Source: Paracoccus aminophilus JCM 7686 (GTDB lineage: Bacteria > Pseudomonadota > Alphaproteobacteria > Rhodobacterales > Rhodobacteraceae). Taken from it: 64,000 nt of DNA. The stretch is taken from assembly GCF_000444995.1 (NCBI RefSeq), contig NC_022041.1, forward strand, positions 780,001 to 844,000, written 5' to 3'. Each line of letters begins with the position of its first letter. Within the stretch, counting starts at the first letter, position 1. Below the pieces are notes generated by a model, which worked only from the letters and a program-made list of their open reading frames with translations, was not told the DNA's origin and searched no databases. Shown one piece after another: positions 27,501 through 36,158 of this stretch. Made by a program: the position numbers and the translations under genes.

Positions 27501-28427
27501 GTGCGCGAGGCCGCAAAACCGGCGTCGAGCGCCAGCCGTGGCTCGACCGTTCCCGCCAGCGGTCGGAACAGCGGCGTGCAGTCTTCTGACCGCCCCCATG
27601 CGCGGCCGGGTGCTGCTGCCAGCACGGCGGCAGTCGCCACTGGCGGCAAGAAGGCGAAGTCCAAGACCGACGACGCGGTCAAAGAGGCGATTGCCAGCGC
27701 GGTCAGCGAATCCTCGGCCTCGCGTGGCGGGGTTGAGCTGAAAGCGCTGCGCTCATCGGCACTCCCGCCGCGTCGAAGCGGCGCGGCTGCCGTCGCCGCT
27801 GCTGCGGCCGCGACCTCGACCAAGACCGAAGAGGCGCCGGTGACGATGACGCTTGCGGCGGCGGCTCCGACCTCTGCGGGTGTGCCGACTGTTCCCGAGA
27901 CCGCTGCCGCCGCGCCGAATGATGGCGGGGCGAATACCGCCGAGATCGCCGAGCGGCGCCGCGTCGATGAGCAGCTTCAGGCGCAGGCTGAAGCGCGGAT
28001 CCGGGCGCGCGCTCAAGCCGATGCTGCCGCCGAGGCCCAGGCCCGTGCTCAGGCCGAGGCCCGCGCGCGTGCGCAGGAAGAGGCCGAAGCTCAGGCCGCC
28101 GCCCGTCAGCGCCAGACCTACCGTCCGGCCGAGGTGGACAACGAACCCGAAGTCGCGTTGAACGTCCCGAAAGGCGCGTCGAGCGCGGTTGTCGCCAGTG
28201 CTGCGACCCAAAAGCGCGGGCTCGATATGGGCCGGACCACGATCATCGGCATCATTGGCGCCGGTCAGGCCAGCCGTGCGCTGATCCGCCTGAGCAGCGG
28301 CAAGATCGTCACCGTGCGTCTGGGCGACCGGATCGACGGCGGCACGATCAACTCGATCGGCGATGGCCGGATCACCTATGTCAAAGCCGGTCAGCTGCGC
28401 GAATTGCGGATGCTCGACGGGCGCTGA
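24519..28427 (+). CDS. Large Ala/Pro-rich single-pass protein, GspL/PilM-like front and GspC/PilP-like tail
   Basis: A 1302-residue protein I cannot name. Residues about 5-150 (HLLRRAWGTSPDDW, VPVVLVIPDDQILYTDLSVP, DGLTPYAIEELAFDW) look like the actin-like cytoplasmic part of GspL/PilM. An acidic low-complexity stretch follows to about 520, then a basic patch and one membrane helix at about 567-588 (LALMLGALVIGIGLVWIFF). Beyond it are about 640 residues rich in Ala, Pro and Thr, with five copies of a motif like SS-x-RP-x-x-RP and a Glu/Ala/Arg helix near 1150-1200. The last 60 residues (ALIRLSSGKIVTVRLGDRID) resemble the small GspC/PilP domain that binds secretins. Such proteins are sometimes mislabelled as IF-2. 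No secretion or pilus genes are adjacent. Confidence 0.85.
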   Translation: MQPHAHPDHALSFSADAVHLLRRAWGTSPDDWEEIGFADFSSPSFRSDLAELRGTISHAPDLVPVVLVIPDDQILYTDLSVPVGVARTQAVGLALDGLTPYAIEELAFDWDGEGNDIRVAAVARQTLIEAQEFASRHGFDGCEYSAQPAAEDFPGRPIFRLDDDVEDAPVSNGVHSDAFHNDAFHSDAFTEGLPELPSDAAASGGYDTQSAADLDLDLDLEGLDAHPASEQDITDVTYIEVAPEDTAAALDTTGAEEEGGAGSEAFAPEAQAEGEVASEPASVEPVEEAEIEEITAPLADLPEDSAADAADSESADPDLPETAEIAAEPAVAELIPTEIPASSAAAPSDELAEIAADDAAPIEAEVTVEAADGAEALDADTPAHDQEPLADSVVTLTSDEVEPVAHEHDTAAHSAGDTADKPLGENAAHETPTADELAALLSAEVAGPAHESAADLDQAETDGAAPENLSPEAEAGFEPEVEPEPEDELTEAERLALALAAAEVAAEEEAAARGLSQRGGNAALNPRARAVRDRAMEARRARGDEEEVLAAPERPRTRRAGERGGVFELALMLGALVIGIGLVWIFFMPHENPAEVALRNAARGTTPEIARTSSDPATALPETAPETATGAATPVSAAPATSPVVVPDSALSPAERAAVIEAATQPLLAILPDPEELADTELVEAEAMSQPVATAQPISEPAPQTAPVATAPATPAEALAEAARAQAAAAQPGQTATAPQAEPVVASPPAPTQAAPVQAAPAPTTPAQPAQVAVAPAPTAAAPAPTAPAQPAPRVEAAKPATQPRAEPAQPVRTARAGLTSSARPQSATAPRKRAAVPDEDTPPRVPGNPLPYEVAQKKTGLTGSARPPARPARARAAASTNAAATAPAAPRAPEAAASPAPASSQTSQLRSSSRPPSRPEGSAPDTLADAPLTPAEQSQLDGLRLDLRAKLPGVQISALSPVPEARGERYAEARPAQRPKRKGGVDAAAVDSAVREAAKPASSASRGSTVPASGRNSGVQSSDRPHARPGAAASTAAVATGGKKAKSKTDDAVKEAIASAVSESSASRGGVELKALRSSALPPRRSGAAAVAAAAAATSTKTEEAPVTMTLAAAAPTSAGVPTVPETAAAAPNDGGANTAEIAERRRVDEQLQAQAEARIRARAQADAAAEAQARAQAEARARAQEEAEAQAAARQRQTYRPAEVDNEPEVALNVPKGASSAVVASAATQKRGLDMGRTTIIGIIGAGQASRALIRLSSGKIVTVRLGDRIDGGTINSIGDGRITYVKAGQLRELRMLDGR
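25041..25085 (+). repeat. Three tandem 15-bp repeats in the large Ala/Pro-rich gene
   Basis: Three in-frame copies of a CACAGCGATGCTTTC-like unit at 25041, 25056 and 25071 encode HSDAF, HNDAF and HSDAF. They lie in the acidic cytoplasmic linker and are a likely site for length variation between strains. Confidence 0.85.
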
Positions 28428-28464
28428 CGGACAGGCGCTGACGAACGAGTTGTGAAAGAATGAG

Positions 28465-28492
28465 AAAAGGCCGCCTTTGGGGCGGCCTTTTT
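28465..28492. terminator. Bidirectional terminator
   Basis: AAAAGGCCGCC-TTTGG-GGCGGCCTTTT is an 11-bp stem with T-runs in both directions. It serves the convergent large Ala/Pro-rich gene and the transglycosylase gene. Confidence 0.9.
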
Positions 28493-28518
28493 CATATGGA
28501 GGGCAGGGAGGCGGCGCC

Positions 28519-29136
28519 TTACCGGCCGCAATAGGCCTGCTGGCTGGTCCAGGCGGCAATGTCCGAACGCTTCGAGGTCGAGCGCAGCGGCATCCAATCG
28601 CGGGCGACGCCGCGCTGACCAGCGGCAATCGCGCCATCACGCCCGACATTGCGCGCGGCGATCTTGACGGCGCAGGCCATATTGTCCGAGCCGTTCAGCA
28701 TATTGCCTTTGCAATTGTAGTGGCGCGCGGTCGATTGCGAGATCTGCATCAGCCCGAGATAGCGCCCGCCGCCGCCCTTGGCGGTCGGGTTATAGCCGCT
28801 TTCGTGCTTGGCGACCGAAGACAGCAGCCCGACCCAGAAATGCTTGCGATCCTCGCGGTTAAGCGAGGCATAGCCCGGGCAGTAGGTTTTGACATCCGAC
28901 GGCACCGAGGACAGCAAGGTGACGCCCTCGGATTCAAGCGTGCGCAAAGCGGCGCGGGTCCAGTCGTCCGAGCCCGCGCGGTTGCCCCAGCGCATTTTCG
29001 GAGCTTTTGCCGATTTGGCTTCAGCCAGTCGCACAACATTGCTGCCGCCACTTGGTTTGGCATCACAGGCAGCGACACCCATGACCATGATCAAGGTTGC
29101 AGCAGCGATTGCGCGAGCGCCGAATTTGCCGAGCAT
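28519..29136 (-). CDS. Lipoprotein with a lytic-transglycosylase-like (SLT) domain
   Basis: A 205-residue lipoprotein. The signal peptide ends in the lipobox GVAAC with lipidated Cys24. The C-terminal half has the SLT-type pattern: SSVAKHESGYNPTAKGGGG with the likely catalytic Glu, then YLGLMQISQSTARHYNC and a late conserved ACAVKIAARNVGRDG. Such enzymes cleave the glycan strands of peptidoglycan. Four Cys residues in the domain suggest disulfides, as expected in the periplasm. The ATG at 29136 gives a proper lipoprotein signal; a GTG 30 nt upstream is an alternative. Confidence 0.85.
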   Translation of the reverse strand: MLGKFGARAIAAATLIMVMGVAACDAKPSGGSNVVRLAEAKSAKAPKMRWGNRAGSDDWTRAALRTLESEGVTLLSSVPSDVKTYCPGYASLNREDRKHFWVGLLSSVAKHESGYNPTAKGGGGRYLGLMQISQSTARHYNCKGNMLNGSDNMACAVKIAARNVGRDGAIAAGQRGVARDWMPLRSTSKRSDIAAWTSQQAYCGR

Positions 29137-29667
29137 CGGAAGGTCCGTTGTTGTTTCGTCCTGCACGGCGTATCGCGGGAAGGCCTTTCGAAAAACCTAA
29201 CCGTTTGTGATAAAGCGGAAATTCGCCATCTGGGCGGATTCGCATGAGAGGATTTCCGCCGACGAAAACCGAAAATCCCGGGGATTCGACCTTTTCGGCC
29301 TCGGGCCCCGGATTTGGCGTCATTTGGTTAACTGACTGAAAATAAATATATTAACTAATGTTTCGGGGATGTTCCGGCGCGTGAAAAGACCCGTGTCAAG
29401 CGGGAGTCGTCAGATTTTCACACTTTTGAGTTGAGCGAGGCGGTATTCTGCGCGTCAAGCGAAAACGACCGAAGCGCGGGTGCTGCCAAATGGCCACGAA
29501 TCTGCCAAAGCACGGAGGATTCGCGGGAAAAGCGCGGGGCGAGACAGGATGCAGGCGATCCGCTCGGGCGAAAGGCCGCGCTTGGGCGTGGCGCAAAGCG
29601 GCCATCCTTCTCTTGCCCCGCAGGCGTTCCGGCCCTAGAACCGCGTGCAATATGCAAGGATATCGCG
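29137..29667. other. Noncoding stretch between the transglycosylase and gatB genes
   Basis: A divergent promoter region of about 530 nt. It holds an unusually AT-rich block at about 29318-29362 with two TTAACT repeats, probably promoter DNA. An in-frame extension of gatB reaches back to 29431, but the extra 79 residues do not look like GatB. I see no small gene or RNA that can be supported. Confidence 0.4.
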
Positions 29668-31182
29668 ATGCTTGATCTACTCAGCTTTACCCCGCCGAAA
29701 CCCAAAGTCATCCAGGGCGCGAAGCAGGACTGGGAACTGGTTATCGGGCTTGAGGTCCATGCTCAGGTCGCGTCGAATGCCAAGCTCTTCTCGGGCGCCT
29801 CGACCGGCTTTGGGGCCGAGCCGAACAGCCATGTCGCCTTCGTTGATGCGGCGATGCCGGGGATGCTGCCGGTCATTAACGAATTCTGCGTCGAGCAGGC
29901 GGTGCGCACCGGTCTGGGGATCAAGGCCGCGATCAACCTGCGCTCGGCCTTTGACCGCAAGAACTATTTCTACCCGGATCTGCCGCAGGGCTATCAGATC
30001 AGCCAGCTCTATCATCCCATCGTGGGCGAGGGCGAAGTGATCGTCGATATGGGGCCGGGCGTCGCTCGCCGCGTTCGCATCGAGCGCATTCACCTTGAGC
30101 AGGATGCGGGCAAGTCGATCCATGACATGGATCCGAACATGTCCTTCGTTGACCTCAACCGCACCGGCGTTGCGCTGATGGAGATCGTCAGCCGTCCCGA
30201 CATTCGTGGCCCGGAAGAGGCCGCCGCCTATGTCGCGAAACTCCGCCAGATCATGCGCTATCTCGGCACCTGCGACGGCAATATGCAGAACGGCAACCTG
30301 CGGGCAGACGTGAACGTCTCGATCTGTACGCCGGGCGCCTATGAGAAATTCCAGGAAACCGGCGATTTCGGCTATCTCGGCACGCGCTGCGAGATCAAGA
30401 ATATGAACTCGCTGCGCTTTATCCAGGCCGCGATCGAGGTCGAGGCCCGCCGTCAGATCGCCATCGTCGAAGATGGCGGCGCGGTCGTGCAGGAAACCCG
30501 GCTTTACGATCCGGACAAGGGCGAGACGCGCTCGATGCGCTCGAAGGAAGAGGCGCATGATTACCGCTACTTCCCCGATCCCGACCTGCTGCCGCTGGAA
30601 ATCGAGCAGGCTTGGGTCGATGACATTGCCGGGGCGATGCCGGAACTGCCGGATGCCAAGAAGGCCCGCTTCGTGGGCGATCTCGGCCTGTCGGAATATG
30701 ACGCCAGCGTCCTGACCGCCGAGGTCGAGAATGCCGATTTCTTCGAGGCGGTAGCCGCGGGTCGCGATGGCAAGATCGCCGCGAATTGGGTCATCAACGA
30801 GCTCTTCGGTCGCCTGAACAAAGAGGGCCTTACGGTCGAGACCTCTCCGGTGTCGGCGGGTCAGCTCGGCGGGATCATTGATCTGATCGCTAAGGGCGAC
30901 ATCTCGGGCAAGATCGCCAAGGATCTCTTCGAGATCGTCTGGACCGAAGGCGGCGAGCCGGCCGAGATCGTCGATGCGCGCGGCATGAAGCAGGTGACCG
31001 ACCTCGGCGCGATCGAAAAGGCCGTCGATGAGATCATCGCGGCCAACCCCGATCAGGTCGAGAAGGCCAAGCAGAACCCGAAACTCGCGGGCTGGTTCGT
31101 CGGGCAGGTGCTGAAAGCCACCGGCGGCAAGGCCAATCCGGCGGCGGTCAACGAACTGGTTGCGAAAAAGCTCGCGGATTAA
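29668..31182 (+). CDS. gatB: Asp-tRNA(Asn)/Glu-tRNA(Gln) amidotransferase subunit B
   Basis: GatB is the kinase-like subunit of GatCAB, which converts misacylated Glu-tRNA(Gln), and Asp-tRNA(Asn) in some species, to the correct aminoacyl-tRNA. The 504-residue protein shows [30 protein letters not shown] and [12 protein letters not shown] in the N-terminal domain, and the YqeY-like tail ([20 protein letters not shown]) at the end. AAGGA lies 7 nt before the chosen ATG. gatA and gatC are not in the window. Confidence 0.97.
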   Translation: MLDLLSFTPPKPKVIQGAKQDWELVIGLEVHAQVASNAKLFSGASTGFGAEPNSHVAFVDAAMPGMLPVINEFCVEQAVRTGLGIKAAINLRSAFDRKNYFYPDLPQGYQISQLYHPIVGEGEVIVDMGPGVARRVRIERIHLEQDAGKSIHDMDPNMSFVDLNRTGVALMEIVSRPDIRGPEEAAAYVAKLRQIMRYLGTCDGNMQNGNLRADVNVSICTPGAYEKFQETGDFGYLGTRCEIKNMNSLRFIQAAIEVEARRQIAIVEDGGAVVQETRLYDPDKGETRSMRSKEEAHDYRYFPDPDLLPLEIEQAWVDDIAGAMPELPDAKKARFVGDLGLSEYDASVLTAEVENADFFEAVAAGRDGKIAANWVINELFGRLNKEGLTVETSPVSAGQLGGIIDLIAKGDISGKIAKDLFEIVWTEGGEPAEIVDARGMKQVTDLGAIEKAVDEIIAANPDQVEKAKQNPKLAGWFVGQVLKATGGKANPAAVNELVAKKLAD

Positions 31183-31186
31183 GTCG

Positions 31187-31657
31187 ATGCTGCGCCCCGT
31201 TCTGATCGGGCTGGGCGCCTTCATTGCCGCCTTTCTGGCGCTTTACACGCTCTTGCGTCCGGAGATCGACATGCTCGATCCCCGGGCGCCGTCGATTTGG
31301 TGGGCGGCCCTGCTTGCGGGTGGCGTCGTGGCCGGGCTCTTCTGGTCGGATCCGCGCCGCCCGGCCAAGCTCTGGCGGGTGATCGGGGTCGCGGCGCTTT
31401 TGACCCTTCTGGCTGCCGGGCTGCTGATCGTCTTTCTGACCTCAACCGTCCTCTTGGTGCAGGTGATCGCGATCGGTTTTGCGGTTCTGGGCGATATCCT
31501 GACCGGCGGTGCTTATGGCATGGCGGATGAGCTGCAGCGCGACTTCCGCGTCAACTGCCCCTTGCTCGCCAGCGATCTCGCGGTGGCACTCGCGATTTCG
31601 CTGGTCGGGCTGGGGATTGGATTGGGCCTGCGACAGATCCGCCGGATCGGCCCGTAA
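31187..31657 (+). CDS. Hypothetical inner-membrane protein
   Basis: A 156-residue protein with four hydrophobic segments at about residues 5-20, 38-54, 68-98 and 128-148, so an integral inner-membrane protein. I recognise no family. It starts 4 nt after the gatB stop and is probably co-transcribed with it, although the functions need not be related. The longer in-frame start lies inside gatB and is unlikely. Confidence 0.72.
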   Translation: MLRPVLIGLGAFIAAFLALYTLLRPEIDMLDPRAPSIWWAALLAGGVVAGLFWSDPRRPAKLWRVIGVAALLTLLAAGLLIVFLTSTVLLVQVIAIGFAVLGDILTGGAYGMADELQRDFRVNCPLLASDLAVALAISLVGLGIGLGLRQIRRIGP

Positions 31658-31758
31658 GCGGAACTCTTGCCCCGGGCAAAAGCGTTAGGCTCGGGCGCTT
31701 GGTTCATCAGGACGGCGTCAAGGCAAGGATGCCCTGAGGAAAAGGAAGGTAAGGCCAG

Positions 31759-32136
31759 ATGCAGAAGTTTGAATATTCCGTCATCCCCGCTCCGGACCGC
31801 GGCGAGAAAGCTCGCGGCGCCAAGACCGGGGCCGACCGCTTCTCGCTGGCTTTGACAACAGTGCTGAACGAGCGCGCGGCCGAGGGCTGGGAATATGTGC
31901 GCGCCGAGACCCTTCCGGCGGAAGAGCGCACCGGGCTGACCGGGCGCGCCACGGTTTACCACAATGTCCTGATTTTCCGCCGCGCCCTTGCCGGATCGGC
32001 ACCGCAAGAGGTCGAGTCGCGCCTCTTCAGCCAGCCGATGCGCGTCATCGAAAAGCCGGAGCCGCAGCGCGAGGCGATCGCCGAGGCCGAAGCCGCCGAT
32101 GAGGAAGCCGCAGCCGCCGAGGCCGGCAAGGCCTGA
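31759..32136 (+). CDS. DUF4177 domain-containing protein
   Basis: A 125-residue cytoplasmic protein. The N-terminal half matches DUF4177: MQKFEYSVIPAPDRG, ALTTVLNERAAEGWEYVRAE and a late strand ending VLIFRR. The last 40 residues are an acidic Glu/Ala tail that is probably disordered. AGGAAGG precedes the ATG. The function of the family is not known. Confidence 0.85.
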   Translation: MQKFEYSVIPAPDRGEKARGAKTGADRFSLALTTVLNERAAEGWEYVRAETLPAEERTGLTGRATVYHNVLIFRRALAGSAPQEVESRLFSQPMRVIEKPEPQREAIAEAEAADEEAAAAEAGKA

Positions 32137-32173
32137 TCGCGCGCCGTGACGGCCCGCCTGCCTCAGCCCGTCC

Positions 32174-32392
32174 TCACCAATGGGGCGGGCGCTGATCGGC
32201 CAGAGGGATCGTGCCTTCCTGACTGGCCTCGCGTTCCGCCTCACGCTCCATCAGCAGGCCGACGCGGCGACCGAGCCGGGCGATCTCGCGCTCTTGGCGG
32301 GCGACGATCCCCGAGAGGTCCTCGGCCAGTCGCGTCAGATGCGCCACGTTTTCTTCCAGCCGCTCGATGCGATCTTCCGCGCGCTTGTCCAT
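32174..32392 (-). CDS. slyX: SlyX family protein
   Basis: A 72-residue coiled-coil protein of the SlyX family. It starts MDKRAEDRIERLEENVAHLT and has heptads running to RLGRRVGLLMERE, then the family end motif PPHW. SlyX is a small cytoplasmic protein of unclear function. The gene is divergent from hisS with only 50 nt between, so their promoters must overlap. Confidence 0.85.
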   Translation of the reverse strand: MDKRAEDRIERLEENVAHLTRLAEDLSGIVARQEREIARLGRRVGLLMEREAEREASQEGTIPLADQRPPHW

Positions 32393-32442
32393 AAAGCCTC
32401 CATCCGCTAGACCCCTGCCTGAACTCACCAAAAGGCACGGCG

Positions 32443-33933
32443 ATGGCCAAGGATCAGAAAAAACAGCCCCGTCCCAAGGCAGAGACGCCTAAGGGCTTTC
32501 GCGACTATTTCGGCGCGGATGTGACGGAACGCAAGGAGATGTTGGACCGGATTGCCGAGGTCTATCATCGCCACGGCTTTGATCCTCTGGAAACCAGCGC
32601 GGTCGAGACGGTCGAGGCGCTCGGCAAATTCCTCCCCGATGTGGACCGCCCGAACGCGGGCGTCTTCGCTTGGCAAGAGGCCGAGGTCCCCGGCGGCGGC
32701 ACGGCGGGCGATTGGCTGGCGCTGCGCTATGACCTGACGGCGCCCTTGGCGCGGGTCGCGGCGCAATATCGCAACGATCTGCCCTCGCCCTATCGGCGCT
32801 ATGCGATGGGTCCGGTCTGGCGCAATGAAAAGCCCGGTCCGGGCCGTTTCCGCCAGTTCTATCAATGCGACGCCGATACGGTCGGCTCGGCCTCGGTCGC
32901 GGCGGATGCCGAGATCTGCGGGATGCTCGCGGATGCACTCGAAGCCGTCGGCATCGAGCGCGGCGATTATCTGGTGCGCGTCAACAATCGCAAAGTGCTG
33001 AACGGCATTCTTGAGGAAATGGGCGTGACGCCGGGCGAACAGGCCGATGCCGTCCTGCGCACCATCGACAAATTTGACAAGGTCGGCGCGCAGGGCGTGC
33101 GCGAGCTGCTGACCACCGGGCGCAAGGATGACAGCGGCGCGGTGATCGAGGGCGTCGGACTGGCGGCCACGGCGGTCGAGCCGGTGCTGGCCTTCCTGAC
33201 CTCGAAAGGCGCCGATAACGCCGAAACGCTCGCCAATTTGCGCGCCGCCGTTGGCGCCTCGGTTGCGGGCGGCGAAGGCGTGGACGAGCTTCAGCAAATC
33301 GCCGAGATGCTCGCGGCTGCAGGCGTTGGCCCGGATCGCGTGGTCATCGACCCCTCGATCGTGCGCGGGCTTGGCTATTACACCGGTCCGGTCTTCGAGG
33401 CCGAGCTGACCTTCGAAATCCTTGACGAAAAGGGCCGCAAGCGCCAGTTCGGCTCGGTCGCGGGCGGCGGGCGTTATGACGGTCTGGTCGAGCGCTTCAC
33501 CGGCCAGAAGGTTCCGGCAACCGGCGTCTCGATCGGCGTGGACCGCCTGCTTGCCGCGCTGCGTGCCAAGGGGCTTGCGGGCCGCGAGGGTCATGGCCCG
33601 GTCGTCGTCACCGTCATGGATAAGGCGCGCATGGCCGATTATCAGGCAATGGCCGCCGAGCTGCGCGCCGCAGGCATCCGCGCCGAGGTCTATCTCGGCA
33701 ATCCGAAAAACTTCGGCAACCAGCTCAAATATGCCGACAAGCGCCAGTCTCCGGTCGCGGTGATCCAAGGCGAGGATGAGGCCGCGCGCCGTGTCGTCCA
33801 GATCAAGGACCTGATCCTTGGCGCGAAAATCGCAGCCGAGGCCAGCCATGAGGAATGGAAGGCCCAGCCCGCCCAGACCGAAGTCGCGCGCGCCGATCTG
33901 GTCGCGGCGGTGAAAAAGATCCTCGGCTCATGA
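32443..33933 (+). CDS. hisS: Histidine--tRNA ligase HisS
   Basis: A class II aminoacyl-tRNA synthetase charging tRNA-His. The 496-residue protein has motif 2 around [20 protein letters not shown], the histidine-specific motifs [12 protein letters not shown] and [10 protein letters not shown], and the C-terminal anticodon-binding domain from about residue 385. Its stop overlaps the start of hisZ, which is itself a paralogue of the HisS catalytic domain. The arrangement places tRNA charging and the first step of histidine synthesis in one message. Confidence 0.96.
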   Translation: MAKDQKKQPRPKAETPKGFRDYFGADVTERKEMLDRIAEVYHRHGFDPLETSAVETVEALGKFLPDVDRPNAGVFAWQEAEVPGGGTAGDWLALRYDLTAPLARVAAQYRNDLPSPYRRYAMGPVWRNEKPGPGRFRQFYQCDADTVGSASVAADAEICGMLADALEAVGIERGDYLVRVNNRKVLNGILEEMGVTPGEQADAVLRTIDKFDKVGAQGVRELLTTGRKDDSGAVIEGVGLAATAVEPVLAFLTSKGADNAETLANLRAAVGASVAGGEGVDELQQIAEMLAAAGVGPDRVVIDPSIVRGLGYYTGPVFEAELTFEILDEKGRKRQFGSVAGGGRYDGLVERFTGQKVPATGVSIGVDRLLAALRAKGLAGREGHGPVVVTVMDKARMADYQAMAAELRAAGIRAEVYLGNPKNFGNQLKYADKRQSPVAVIQGEDEAARRVVQIKDLILGAKIAAEASHEEWKAQPAQTEVARADLVAAVKKILGS

Positions 33934-34991
33934 TCGTGAAAAGCGCCCGGCAGGCCACCGGCCAGCGCATTCTCGGCCGGTTCCGTGATGCCGGCGCGAC
34001 CGAGGTTGCGCCCGACATCCTGCTGCCCGCCGAGACGCTGCTTGATCTTTACGGCGAGGACATCCGCGCCCGCGCCTATGTCACCCATGACCCGATCCGG
34101 GGCGAGGTGATGATGCGCCCGGATTTCACGGTTCCGGTCGTGCAGATGCATATGGCGGGCGGGGCCGAGCCCGCGCGCTATTGCTATCTGGGCGAGGTCT
34201 TCCGCAAGCAGGATCACGGCGACACGCGCCCCGACCACCCGCGCGAGAATGAATATCTCCAAGCCGGTTTCGAGCTTTTCGCCCGCGACGATGCCGCTGA
34301 CGCCGAGGTCTTCACGCTCTTCGCCGATATCCTCGCGCCTTACCGGCTCTCGGCGGTGATGGGGGATATGAGCCTTGTGCTTGACGCGATCCGCGCGCTG
34401 CCTTTGTCGCCCGCGCGCCGCGATATGCTCTTGCACTATATCTGGCAGCCCAAGCGCTTCCGCGCCTGTCTCGCCCGCTTTTCGAGCCCCGCGCCCCGCC
34501 GTGATTTCGGCGATGACAGCGGCGTCTGGACCGGTTTGCGCACCCCCGAGGAAATGCAGGCCCGCGTCGATCGGCTGAACGCGATTGCCGAGGAAACCCC
34601 GCTCCCCGCCGAATGGTCGGGGCGGTTGCAGCATCTGCTGTCGATCACCGGCTCGGCCCCGCAGGCCTTGACCGAGTTGCAGGCGCTGGCGAAGGAAATG
34701 CCGCAGATCGGTCCGGCGGTTGCGCGTCTGGGCAAGCGGCTGGCGCTGATTGCCGAGCGCGGTATCGACATTGCCGCGATCCGCTTTGACGCGAGCCACG
34801 GGCGCCATTCGATGGAATATTACGACGGCATGACGTTTTCCTTCTTCACCCATCGCGCCGATTGGCCGCCGGTTGCCTCGGGCGGGCGCTATGACGCGCT
34901 GACTCAGGTTTTGGGGCAGGGCAAGGCCATTCCGGCCGTGGGCGGCATCATCCGCCCCGGTCTCGTCGCCGAATTGGAGGCCGGGCAATGA
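33930..34991 (+). CDS. hisZ: ATP phosphoribosyltransferase regulatory subunit HisZ
   Basis: HisZ is a HisS-like protein without tRNA charging activity that forms a complex with short HisG and carries its histidine feedback site. At 353 residues it lacks the anticodon-binding domain of HisS. Recognisable stretches are [28 protein letters not shown] and the glycine-rich end [15 protein letters not shown]. It overlaps hisS by 4 nt and hisG by 4 nt. Confidence 0.93.
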   Translation: MIVKSARQATGQRILGRFRDAGATEVAPDILLPAETLLDLYGEDIRARAYVTHDPIRGEVMMRPDFTVPVVQMHMAGGAEPARYCYLGEVFRKQDHGDTRPDHPRENEYLQAGFELFARDDAADAEVFTLFADILAPYRLSAVMGDMSLVLDAIRALPLSPARRDMLLHYIWQPKRFRACLARFSSPAPRRDFGDDSGVWTGLRTPEEMQARVDRLNAIAEETPLPAEWSGRLQHLLSITGSAPQALTELQALAKEMPQIGPAVARLGKRLALIAERGIDIAAIRFDASHGRHSMEYYDGMTFSFFTHRADWPPVASGGRYDALTQVLGQGKAIPAVGGIIRPGLVAELEAGQ

Positions 34992-35683
34992 TCCGTCTGG
35001 GCGTGCCGTCCAAGGGGCGGCTGATGGAGCAGACCTTCGACTGGTTCGCCGCGCGCGGGGTGAAACTGTCGCGGGCGGGCTCGGACCGCGAATATTCGGG
35101 CAAGGTCGAGGGCGCCGCGGGCGTCTCTCTGGTCCTGCTCTCGGCGGGCGAGATCCCGCGTGAGCTGGCTGCGGGCCGGATCGAGCTTGGCGTCACCGGC
35201 ACCGATCTCGTGCGCGAAAAGCTTGCGGGTTGGCGCTCGGATGTGGTCGAGATCGCCGAAATGGGCTTTGGTCATGCCGATCTCATCCTCGCCGTGCCCG
35301 CCTGCTGGCGCGATTGCGAGACCTTGGACGATGTCGCCTCGATCGCGCGGGATTTCCGCCTGAGCCACGGCTTCCGCCTGCGGATTGCGACGAAATATCA
35401 TCGGCTTGTGCGGGCTTGGCTGTCAGAGCAAGAGGTCGCGGATTACCAGCTCGTCGACAGCCAGGGCGCGACCGAAGGCACCGTCGCCAATCTCACCGCC
35501 GAGGCGATTGCCGATATCACCTCGTCGGGCGAGACCCTGCGCGCCAACCATCTCAAGATCATCGACGCCGAGCCGATCCTGCGCTCGCAAGCGACGCTTT
35601 TCGCGAGCCGCACCGCGCTTGATGCAGAGACGCTTGGCCCCGAAATGGCGCGCTTCCTCGATCAGCTCGGACTGGCCGCCTGA
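34988..35683 (+). CDS. hisG: ATP phosphoribosyltransferase, short form HisG
   Basis: HisG joins ATP and PRPP in the first step of histidine synthesis. With 231 residues it is the short form, lacking the C-terminal regulatory domain, consistent with the HisZ gene just upstream. Motifs are RLGVPSKGRLMEQT at the start, AAGRIELGVTGTDLV, and the PRPP loop in VDSQGATEGTVANLTAE. It is the third gene of hisS-hisZ-hisG; hisD is 24 kb away. Confidence 0.96.
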   Translation: MIRLGVPSKGRLMEQTFDWFAARGVKLSRAGSDREYSGKVEGAAGVSLVLLSAGEIPRELAAGRIELGVTGTDLVREKLAGWRSDVVEIAEMGFGHADLILAVPACWRDCETLDDVASIARDFRLSHGFRLRIATKYHRLVRAWLSEQEVADYQLVDSQGATEGTVANLTAEAIADITSSGETLRANHLKIIDAEPILRSQATLFASRTALDAETLGPEMARFLDQLGLAA

Positions 35684-35756
35684 CGCCAATCTCCGGGCAA
35701 AGGCGAACCTTTTCGCCTGCCCGAACGTTCCCCTTGGACCTGAACAGGAGAAGCCG

Positions 35757-36128
35757 ATGCGTTCCCACCTCGTCCTTGCCGCTTTGTTGGCGTCGGCCAC
35801 CACCGCCGCAGCATCTTCCGACGCCGCATGGGAGACGTTTCGCCAAGAGGTCAATGACGCCTGCTCTGCGCTCGCGCCAAAAGACGGCGAGACCGTGATC
35901 GAGGTCAATCCTTTCGGCTCGGAAAGCTATGGCGCGGCGCTCATCATCCATACGGTGAATGACGAAGGCGCGGATCGCTATGTCTGCATCTATGACAAGA
36001 CCAGCAAGAAGGCCGAGCTCACCGCCGCCTTCCTGCCGCCGGGGGAGATCACCACGCCGGTGGCCCAGCCCGATGGCACGATCAAGCCGGAAAAATCACA
36101 AAGCACTGACGCGCATCTCGTGAAATAG
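35757..36128 (+). CDS. Hypothetical exported protein
   Basis: A 123-residue protein with a signal peptide (MRSHLVLAALLASATTAAA) and two Cys residues in the mature part (NDACSAL and RYVCIYD), which could form a disulfide in the periplasm. No family is recognised. An AGGAG lies 6 nt before the ATG. It follows hisG by 73 nt and converges on ftsY; a GCCCGGCG/CGCCGGGC hairpin at 36135-36158 lies between them. Confidence 0.72.
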   Translation: MRSHLVLAALLASATTAAASSDAAWETFRQEVNDACSALAPKDGETVIEVNPFGSESYGAALIIHTVNDEGADRYVCIYDKTSKKAELTAAFLPPGEITTPVAQPDGTIKPEKSQSTDAHLVK

Positions 36129-36158
36129 CGCAGCGCCCGGCGCCTGATGCCGCCGGGC

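Noticed and set aside
29431..29667. N-terminal extension of gatB
   Set aside because: The extra 79 residues do not resemble GatB, and the ATG at 29668 has a good ribosome-binding site and the normal start.
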